Below, piece after piece: positions 57,466-64,000 of a stretch of 64,000 nucleotides of DNA (the first letter of the stretch is position 1; each line of letters starts with the position of its first letter). The translations under genes and the position numbers were made by a program. Source of the stretch: Rathayibacter sp. VKM Ac-2856 (GTDB taxonomy: Bacteria; Actinomycetota; Actinomycetes; Actinomycetales; Microbacteriaceae). The notes beneath the pieces were generated by a model. It saw nothing but the letters and a program-made list of their open reading frames with translations, did not search any database and was not told the DNA's origin. Location of the stretch: assembly GCF_013205055.1 (NCBI RefSeq), contig NZ_JABMLF010000006.1, positions 186,001 through 250,000 of the forward strand, given 5' to 3'.

Positions 57466-60400
57466 ATGGCTCCCGTTCAGCCCTCGACCCGTGTCCCCGC
57501 CGTGCCGTTCCTCGGCACTCCGCCCGCGCAGGGGATGTACGACCCGGCGGCGGAGAAGGACGCCTGCGGTCTCGCCATGGTCGCGACCATGCGCGGCACG
57601 GCGGGCCACGACATCATCGACGCCGCGCTGAACGCGTTGCGCAACCTCGAGCACCGCGGCGCCGTCGGCTCCGACGCCGGCACCGGTGACGGCGCGGGCA
57701 TCATCACCCAGATCCCCGACGACTTCCTGCGCGCGGTCGCGGCCGTCGAGCTGCCCCCGGTCGGGCAGTACGCGGTCGGCAACGCCTTCCTCCCCGTGGA
57801 CGTCTTCGAGCGCGAGCGGGTCAAGTCGACCATCGCGGAGATCGCCCGCGAGGAGCACCTGAACGTCCTCGGCTGGCGCTCGATCCCGGTCCAGCCGGAC
57901 GAGATCGGCACGCTCGCCCGCGCCGCGATGCCCGCGATCGAGCAGCTCTACGTCTCGAGCGAGCTCACCGACGCCTCCGGAGTGCCGCTCGCCGGTCTCC
58001 GCCTGGACCGCCTCACCTTCCGGCTGCGCAAGCGCGTCGAGCGCGAGCTCGAGGTGTACTTCATGTCGCTCTCGAGCCGCACCCTCGTCTACAAGGGCAT
58101 GGTGACGACGCTCCAGCTCGAGCCGTTCTACCCGGACCTCTCGGACGAGCGCTTCACCTCGAAGCTCGCGCTCGTGCACTCCCGCTACTCGACCAACACC
58201 TTCCCGTCCTGGCCGCTCGCGCAGCCCTTCCGGATGATCGCGCACAACGGCGAGATCAACACCGTGCAGGGCAACCGCAACTGGATGCGCGCGCGCCAGT
58301 CGCAGCTGAGGAGCGCCGAGCTGGGCGACCTCTCGCCGCTGTTCCCGATCGTCTCGACCGGCCGCAGCGACTCCGCGTCCTTCGACGAGACCGTCGAGCT
58401 GCTCACGCTGGCCGGCCGCTCGCTGCCGCACGCGATCATGATGATGGTCCCGGAGGCGTGGGAGAACCAGGCCGCCGCGATCGACCAGAAGCGCCGCGCC
58501 TTCTACGAGTACCACTCGATGCTCATGGAGCCGTGGGACGGCCCCGCCGCGATCGTCTTCACCGACGGCGACCTCGTCGGCGCCACGCTCGACCGCAACG
58601 GCCTGCGCCCCGGCCGCTACGTCGTCACCGACGACGGCCTCGTCGTGCTCGCGAGCGAGATCGGCGTGCTCGACATCGACCCCGCGAAGATCGTCCGCAA
58701 GGGCCGGCTGCAGCCGGGCCGGATGTTCCTGGTCGACACCGAGCAGGGCCGCATCGTCGAGGACGAGGAGATCAAGGCGCAGCTGGCCGAGTCCGCGCCC
58801 TTCGACGAGTGGCTCGACAAGGGCCGCATCAACCTCAAGGACCTGCCCGAGCGCGAGCACATCGTGCACACGCCCGCGTCGGTCAACCGCCGCCAGCGCA
58901 CCTTCGGCTACACGGAGGAGGAGGTGCGGCTCCTGCTGCTGCCGATGGCGAAGGCGGGCGCCGAGCCGCTCGGCGCCATGGGCTCCGACACCCCGGTCGC
59001 GGTGCTCTCCAAGCGCCCGCGGCTGCTCTTCGACTACTTCACCCAGGCGTTCGCGCAGGTCACCAACCCGCCGCTCGACTCCATCAGGGAGGAGGTCGTC
59101 ACCTCGCTCCGCCTGGGTCTCGGCCCCGAGCGCAACCTGCTCTCGGCCGGTGCCGAGCACGCGCGCCAGGTCGTCCTCGACTTCCCGGTGATCGACAACG
59201 ACGAGCTCGCCAAGATCCAGCACATCGCGCCGCGCCCGCTCAGCCACATCACCACGACGATCCGCGGCCTCTACCGCGTCGACGCCGGCCCCCGCGCCAT
59301 GCAGGACCGCCTCGACGCCATGTGCGCCGAGGCCGACGAGGCGATCGCCGCCGGCGCGCAGTTCCTCGTGCTCTCCGACCGCGACTCCACCAAGGACCTC
59401 GCGCCGATCCCGTCGCTGCTGATGCTGGCGGCCGTGCACCACCACCTGATCCGCACCGAGAACCGGATGCGCGTCGGGCTGGTCGTCGAGGCCGGCGACG
59501 TCCGCGAGGTGCACCACGTCGCGACGCTGATCGGCTACGGCGCCTCCGCGGTGAACCCGTATCTCGCGATGGAGACCTGCGAGCAGCTCGTGCGCAGCGG
59601 CATGATCTCGGACCTCTCGCCCGAGCAGGCTGTCAAGAACGTGATCAAGGCGCTCGGCAAGGGCGTGCTCAAGATCATGTCCAAGATGGGCATCTCGACG
59701 GTGTCGAGCTACGCCGGCGCGCAGACCTTCGAGGCCGTGGGCCTCAGCCAGGTCTTCGTCGACCAGTACTTCACCGGCACCGCGTCCAAGCTCGGCGGCA
59801 TCGGGATCGACGTCGTCGCCGAGGAGAACGCCGCGCGCCACCGCGCCGCGTACCCCGAGGACGGCGCGGTCGTCGCGCACGAGCGCCTCGCGGTCGGCGG
59901 CGAGTACCAGTGGCGCCGCGACGGCGCACCGCACCTGTTCAACCCGGACACGGTCTTCCGGCTGCAGCACTCCACCCGCAACCGCCGCTACGACGTCTTC
60001 CGCGAGTACACGAAGATGGTCGACGACCAGGCGTCCTCGCTGATGACCCTGCGCGGCATGTTCTCCCTCGACACCGAGGGCCGCACGCCCGTCCCGATCG
60101 ACGAGGTCGAGCCGGTCGAGTCGATCGTCAAGCGGTTCTCCACCGGGGCGATGAGCTACGGCTCCATCTCGCCGGAGGCGCACGAGACGCTCGCCATCGC
60201 GATGAACCGCCTCGGCGCGAAGTCGAACACCGGCGAGGGCGGCGAGGACACGGAGCGACTGCTCGACCCCGAGCGCCGCTCCGCGATCAAGCAGGTCGCC
60301 TCCGGCCGCTTCGGCGTCACGAGCATGTACCTGACGCACGCCGACGACATCCAGATCAAGCTCGCCCAGGGCGCCAAGCCCGGCGAGGGCGGTCAGCTGC

Positions 60401-62061
60401 CGCCGACCAAGGTGTACCCGTGGATCGCGCGCACCCGGCACGCCACCGCGGGCGTCGGCCTGATCTCGCCGCCGCCGCACCACGACATCTACTCGATCGA
60501 GGACCTCAAGCAGCTGATCTTCGACCTCAAGCGGGCGAACCCGAAGGCGCGCATCCACGCGAAGCTCGTCAGCCAGTCGGGCATCGGCGCGGTCGCGGCC
60601 GGCACCGCCAAGGCCCTCGCCGACGTGATCCTCGTCTCGGGCCACGACGGCGGCACCGGCGCGAGCCCCGTCAACTCGCTCAAGCACGCGGGCACGCCGT
60701 GGGAGCTCGGCCTCGCCGAGACGCAGCAGACGCTGATGCTCAACGGCATGCGCGACCGCGTCGTGGTGCAGGTCGACGGCCAGATGAAGACCGGTCGCGA
60801 CGTCGTCATCGGCGCGCTGCTCGGCGCCGAGGAGTTCGGCTTCGCCACCGCGCCGCTGATCGTCGAGGGCTGCATCATGATGCGCGTCTGCCACCTCGAC
60901 ACCTGCCCCGTCGGCGTCGCGACGCAGAACCCGGAGCTGCGCAAGCGCTTCAACGGCAAGCCCGAGTTCGTCGTCAACTTCTTCGAGTTCATCGCGCAGG
61001 AGGTGCGCGAGTACCTCGCCCAGCTCGGCTTCCGCTCGATCGACGAGATCGTCGGCCACCGCGAGCTGCTCGACGTCAACCGCGCCATCGAGCACTGGAA
61101 GGCGAGCGGGCTCGACCTGACGCCGATCCTGGTCGGCCCGGTCTTCCGCGCCGAGGAGCCGCGCCGCCACGGCCGCGTGCAGGAGCACGAACTCGAGAAG
61201 CACTTCGACAACGAGCTGATCCGCCTCGCCGCGAACGTCCTCGACCACCGCGGCACCGTCGTGATCGACCGTGAGATCAAGAACACGGAGCGCGCGGTCG
61301 GCACGATGCTCGGCCACGAGGTGACCGTCCGCTACGGCGAGAACGGGCTGCCGGCCGACTCCATCACGGTGAACCTGCGCGGCTCGGCCGGGCAGTCGCT
61401 CGGCGCGTTCCTGCCCGCGGGCATCACGCTGCGCCTCGAGGGCGACTCGAACGACTACGTCGGCAAGGGCCTCTCCGGCGGCCAGATCGTGGTGCGGCCC
61501 GACCGCCGCAGCACTTTCGACGCCTCGGCGAACGTCATCGCCGGCAATGTGATCGGCTACGGCGCGACGCAGGGCACGATGTTCATCCGCGGGATGGTCG
61601 GCGAGCGCTTCCTCGTCCGCAACTCCGGCGCGACGGCGGTCGTCGAGGGCGTGGGCGACCACGCGCTCGAGTACATGACCGGCGGACTCGCCGTCATCCT
61701 CGGCGGGACCGGCCGCAACCTCGGCGCCGGGATGTCGGGCGGGACCGCCTACATCCACGACCTGCGGCGCGAGCTCGTCAACCGCGACGCGATCGCCACG
61801 GGCGAGCTGACGCTCTCCGAGCTCGGCAGCGCCGACGTGGAGATCCTGCGCGACCTGCTCGAGCGGCACGTCGCCGAGACCGAGTCGACCCTGGCCCAGG
61901 GGATGCTCGACGATTTCGACGGAACCGTCTCGCGTTTCGTCAAGGTACTGCCCCGCGACTTCGCCGCGGTGCTCGCGACGCGAGCATCCGCCGTGGAGGA
62001 GGGGCTCGACCCCGACGGCGACGTCGTCTGGGGACGGATTCTGGAGGTGACCGGTGGCTGA
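57466..62061 (+). CDS. gltB: Glutamate synthase large subunit
   Basis: A 1531-aa NADPH-GOGAT alpha subunit making glutamate from glutamine and 2-oxoglutarate. A propeptide ends before Cys34 ([11 protein letters not shown]), the Ntn nucleophile of the glutaminase domain. Then come the central domain, the FMN-binding synthase domain ([39 protein letters not shown]), the 3Fe-4S cysteines ([17 protein letters not shown]) and a C-terminal beta-helix with [21 protein letters not shown] (in part). ATG 57466 puts the nucleophile at a normal distance. gltD overlaps its end. Confidence 0.97.
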   Translation: MAPVQPSTRVPAVPFLGTPPAQGMYDPAAEKDACGLAMVATMRGTAGHDIIDAALNALRNLEHRGAVGSDAGTGDGAGIITQIPDDFLRAVAAVELPPVGQYAVGNAFLPVDVFERERVKSTIAEIAREEHLNVLGWRSIPVQPDEIGTLARAAMPAIEQLYVSSELTDASGVPLAGLRLDRLTFRLRKRVERELEVYFMSLSSRTLVYKGMVTTLQLEPFYPDLSDERFTSKLALVHSRYSTNTFPSWPLAQPFRMIAHNGEINTVQGNRNWMRARQSQLRSAELGDLSPLFPIVSTGRSDSASFDETVELLTLAGRSLPHAIMMMVPEAWENQAAAIDQKRRAFYEYHSMLMEPWDGPAAIVFTDGDLVGATLDRNGLRPGRYVVTDDGLVVLASEIGVLDIDPAKIVRKGRLQPGRMFLVDTEQGRIVEDEEIKAQLAESAPFDEWLDKGRINLKDLPEREHIVHTPASVNRRQRTFGYTEEEVRLLLLPMAKAGAEPLGAMGSDTPVAVLSKRPRLLFDYFTQAFAQVTNPPLDSIREEVVTSLRLGLGPERNLLSAGAEHARQVVLDFPVIDNDELAKIQHIAPRPLSHITTTIRGLYRVDAGPRAMQDRLDAMCAEADEAIAAGAQFLVLSDRDSTKDLAPIPSLLMLAAVHHHLIRTENRMRVGLVVEAGDVREVHHVATLIGYGASAVNPYLAMETCEQLVRSGMISDLSPEQAVKNVIKALGKGVLKIMSKMGISTVSSYAGAQTFEAVGLSQVFVDQYFTGTASKLGGIGIDVVAEENAARHRAAYPEDGAVVAHERLAVGGEYQWRRDGAPHLFNPDTVFRLQHSTRNRRYDVFREYTKMVDDQASSLMTLRGMFSLDTEGRTPVPIDEVEPVESIVKRFSTGAMSYGSISPEAHETLAIAMNRLGAKSNTGEGGEDTERLLDPERRSAIKQVASGRFGVTSMYLTHADDIQIKLAQGAKPGEGGQLPPTKVYPWIARTRHATAGVGLISPPPHHDIYSIEDLKQLIFDLKRANPKARIHAKLVSQSGIGAVAAGTAKALADVILVSGHDGGTGASPVNSLKHAGTPWELGLAETQQTLMLNGMRDRVVVQVDGQMKTGRDVVIGALLGAEEFGFATAPLIVEGCIMMRVCHLDTCPVGVATQNPELRKRFNGKPEFVVNFFEFIAQEVREYLAQLGFRSIDEIVGHRELLDVNRAIEHWKASGLDLTPILVGPVFRAEEPRRHGRVQEHELEKHFDNELIRLAANVLDHRGTVVIDREIKNTERAVGTMLGHEVTVRYGENGLPADSITVNLRGSAGQSLGAFLPAGITLRLEGDSNDYVGKGLSGGQIVVRPDRRSTFDASANVIAGNVIGYGATQGTMFIRGMVGERFLVRNSGATAVVEGVGDHALEYMTGGLAVILGGTGRNLGAGMSGGTAYIHDLRRELVNRDAIATGELTLSELGSADVEILRDLLERHVAETESTLAQGMLDDFDGTVSRFVKVLPRDFAAVLATRASAVEEGLDPDGDVVWGRILEVTGG

Positions 62062-63511
62062 TCCCAAGGGATTCCTGAAGGTGCAGGACCGGGAGCTGCC
62101 CAAGCGGCGCCCGGTGTCCGTGCGGCTGATGGACTGGAAAGAGGTGTACGAGCAGGGCGACACCGCCGTGCTGCGCCGGCAGGCCGGCCGCTGCATGGAC
62201 TGCGGCATCCCGTTCTGCCACAAGGGCTGCCCGCTCGGGAACCTGATCCCCGAGTGGAACGACCTGATGTGGCGCGGCGAGGGCCGCCAGGCGATCGAGC
62301 GCCTGCACGCGACGAACAACTTCCCGGAGTTCACCGGCCGCCTGTGCCCGGCGCCCTGCGAGTCGTCCTGCGTGCTGGGCATCAACCAGCCCGCGGTCAC
62401 GATCAAGCAGATCGAGGTCTCGATCATCGATCAGGCCTTCGGCAACGACTGGGTGCAGCCGCACCCGCCGGAGCGCCTGACCGGCAAGACGGTCGCCGTC
62501 GTCGGCTCCGGCCCCGCCGGTCTCGCCGCCGCGCAGCAGCTCACCCGCGCCGGCCACACCGTCGCGGTCTACGAGCGCGACGACCGCATCGGCGGCCTCC
62601 TGCGCTACGGCATCCCGGACTTCAAGATGGAGAAGAAGCACCTCGAGCTGCGTCTGAACCAGATGAAGGCCGAGGGCACCCGCTTCCGCGCGGGCGTCGA
62701 CATCGGCACGGACATCACCTGGGACGACCTGCGCGCGCGCTACGACGCCGTCGTGGTCGCGACCGGCGCGATGGTCCCGCGCGACCTGCCGATCCCCGGC
62801 CGCGATCTGGCGGGCGTGCACTTCGCCATGGAGTACCTCGTCCAGTCCAACCACGCCATCGCGGGCGACCGCGTCTTCGAGCAGATCTCGGCGGAGGGCA
62901 AGCACGTCGTCGTCCTCGGCGGCGGCGACACCGGCGCCGACTGCATCGGCACCGCGCACCGCCAGAAGGCGGCCTCGGTCACCAACCTCGCGATCGGCAC
63001 CCAGCCGCCGTCACAGCGGCCGGACAGCCAGCCCTGGCCGATGGACCCGACGGTCTTCGAGGTCTCCAGCGCCCACGAGGAGGGCGGCGAGCGCATGTTC
63101 CTCGCCTCCACGGTCGAGTTCCTCTCGAACGAGGTCGGCGAGGTCCGCGCCGTCCGCGTGGCGGAGACCGAGTACCTCGACGGACGCCGCGTGCCCAAGG
63201 CGGGCACCGAGCGCGAGATCCCGGCCGACCTGGTCCTCCTGGCCCTGGGCTTCACCGGCCCGGAGTCGGAGCACCTCGCCGGCCAGCTCGAGGTGCCCTT
63301 CACGGACCGCGGCAACGTGGTCCGCGGCGACCGCTTCGAGACCAGCGTCCCCGGTGTCTTCGTCGCGGGCGACGCCGGGCGCGGCCAGTCGCTCATCGTC
63401 TGGGCGATCGCCGAGGGCCGCTCCGTCGCGGCCGAGATCGACCGCTACCTCGAAGGCACGACCCAGCTGCCCGCACCCGTCGGGCCCAACGACCGGGGCT
63501 TCACGCTCTAG
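62054..63511 (+). CDS. gltD: Glutamate synthase small subunit
   Basis: A 485-aa NADPH-dependent flavoprotein feeding electrons to GltB. The cysteines for 4Fe-4S clusters are Cys47, Cys50, Cys55, Cys59 and Cys98, Cys102, Cys106. FAD binding is [22 protein letters not shown] binding is [13 protein letters not shown], and the C-terminal [18 protein letters not shown] closes the FAD site. GTG overlaps gltB by 8 bp. Confidence 0.97.
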   Translation: MADPKGFLKVQDRELPKRRPVSVRLMDWKEVYEQGDTAVLRRQAGRCMDCGIPFCHKGCPLGNLIPEWNDLMWRGEGRQAIERLHATNNFPEFTGRLCPAPCESSCVLGINQPAVTIKQIEVSIIDQAFGNDWVQPHPPERLTGKTVAVVGSGPAGLAAAQQLTRAGHTVAVYERDDRIGGLLRYGIPDFKMEKKHLELRLNQMKAEGTRFRAGVDIGTDITWDDLRARYDAVVVATGAMVPRDLPIPGRDLAGVHFAMEYLVQSNHAIAGDRVFEQISAEGKHVVVLGGGDTGADCIGTAHRQKAASVTNLAIGTQPPSQRPDSQPWPMDPTVFEVSSAHEEGGERMFLASTVEFLSNEVGEVRAVRVAETEYLDGRRVPKAGTEREIPADLVLLALGFTGPESEHLAGQLEVPFTDRGNVVRGDRFETSVPGVFVAGDAGRGQSLIVWAIAEGRSVAAEIDRYLEGTTQLPAPVGPNDRGFTL

Positions 63512-63525
63512 TCCCGCGGACGCGA

Positions 63526-63531
63526 TAGTCT
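63526..63531 (+). promoter_or_regulatory. Candidate -10 element (TAGTCT) for pyk
   Basis: TAGTCT 76 bp before pyk; the same hexamer precedes rpsD. The leader would be about 70 nt and ends in a GGAGCACCCC ribosome-binding region. Confidence 0.45.
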
Positions 63532-63607
63532 TCGCGCGCCAGCTTCACAGCTCACCCTCCCCGCTATCGACGCGCCCGCGGGCGCAGAACAACGGAGCAC
63601 CCCCTCA

Positions 63608-64000
63608 ATGAGACGAGCGAAAATCGTCGCCACCCTCGGCCCGGCAACGTCGTCGTACGAGACCATTCGTGCGATCATCGACGCCGGCGTGGACGTGGCC
63701 CGCATGAACCTCAGCCACGGCAGCTACGACGTCCACGAGGGCGTCTACCGCCTCGTGCGGAAGGCCGCCGAAGACTCCGGACGCGCCGTCGCGATCATGG
63801 TCGACCTGCAGGGCCCGAAGATCCGCCTCGGCAAGTTCGAGGGCGGCCCGTACCCCCTCGCCGAGGGCGACGTCTTCACCATCACCACCGAGGACGTCCT
63901 CGGCACCAAGGAGCTCTCGGGCACCACGTTCAAGGGCCTGCCCGACGACGTGAACCCGGGTGACATGCTCCTGATCGACGACGGCAAGGTCGCGGTCCGC
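63608..64000 (+). CDS. pyk: Pyruvate kinase, N-terminal part (3' partial)
   Basis: The first 131 residues of pyruvate kinase, cut by the window end. RRAKIVATLGPATS, VARMNLSHGSYDVH and IMVDLQGPKIRLGKFEGG are the N-terminal substrate- and ADP-site motifs; the B domain begins near 70. ATG 63608 is preceded by GGAGCA. It catalyses the last ATP-yielding step of glycolysis. It has its own promoter after gltD. Confidence 0.96.
   Translation, partial: MRRAKIVATLGPATSSYETIRAIIDAGVDVARMNLSHGSYDVHEGVYRLVRKAAEDSGRAVAIMVDLQGPKIRLGKFEGGPYPLAEGDVFTITTEDVLGTKELSGTTFKGLPDDVNPGDMLLIDDGKVAVR

Noticed and set aside
57292-62427. A 1711-codon open frame on the minus strand opposite gltB
   Set aside because: It is the codon-position mirror of gltB in high-GC DNA. 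Its translation is a biased R/A/D/V/G mix with no domain, and gltB on the other strand is unmistakable.

Overview
The window is chromosomal DNA of a very GC-rich actinobacterium, most likely a member of the Microbacteriaceae (family inferred from gene order and domain architecture; the genus is not called). Evidence: GTG starts are common, most genes are packed head to tail with 1-4 bp overlaps, S4 is the zinc-free type, and an actinobacterial mIHF domain is fused to guanylate kinase. Other markers are a PriA without ATPase motifs, a HGxxPAAW membrane protein next to trpC, and blocks that match Mycobacterium gene order (thrS-HIT; pdxS-pdxT-yebC-ruvCAB-yajC-secDF-rsh; rarA-alaS-ruvX-mltG-aroECKB-efp-nusB; pyrRBC-x-carAB-pyrF-mIHF/gmk-rpoZ-coaBC-metK-priA-fmt-rsmB-rpe). 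No phage, transposase, tRNA, rRNA or CRISPR array was seen. This is core genome; the unusual material lies in five intergenic islands and in the regulatory sites.

Layout: (1) 1-4.9 kb: 3' end of thrS, an HIT hydrolase, a REP-like hairpin cluster, vitamin B6 synthesis pdxST, an Fpg/Nei-like glycosylase, a short copy of a 92-bp repeat, and yebC. (2) 4.9-13.3 kb: Holliday-junction genes ruvC-ruvA-ruvB with an SOS box inside ruvC, the Sec accessory genes yajC-secD-secF, a rhodanese and the (p)ppGpp enzyme Rsh. (3) 13.3-16.5 kb, minus strand: an AbiEi-like orphan, a DUF349 protein and a membrane cyclophilin. (4) 16.7-19.1 kb: rarA and rpsD with a strong terminator. (5) 19.2-20.3 kb: twelve units of a tandem repeat with an exact 92-bp period. 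(6) 20.5-31.3 kb: two small membrane proteins, alaS, ruvX, mltG, the shikimate genes aroE-aroC-aroK-aroB, a SHOCT protein on the minus strand, efp and nusB. (7) 31.3-49.5 kb: a second REP-like cluster, then the pyrimidine operon led by pyrR with a PyrR-binding hairpin, running into mIHF-gmk, rpoZ, coaBC, metK, priA, fmt, rsmB and rpe. (8) 49.5-64 kb: an island of inverted 19-bp repeats, hisE-hisG-hisF-hisI, a Trp-associated membrane protein, the HGxxPAAW protein, trpC-trpB-trpA, lgt, gltB-gltD and the start of pyk.

How they work together: the window carries the full UMP pathway up to OMP decarboxylase except pyrD and pyrE, four shikimate steps, the last steps of Trp synthesis (no trpE or trpD here), part of His synthesis, and glutamate synthase that supplies nitrogen. 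Regulation readable in the sequence includes a canonical actinobacterial LexA box in front of ruvAB, a PyrR RNA hairpin abutting the pyrR ribosome-binding site, and a recurrent -10 element (TAGACT or similar). At five or six genes that element sits exactly 6-7 nt before the start codon, predicting leaderless mRNAs.
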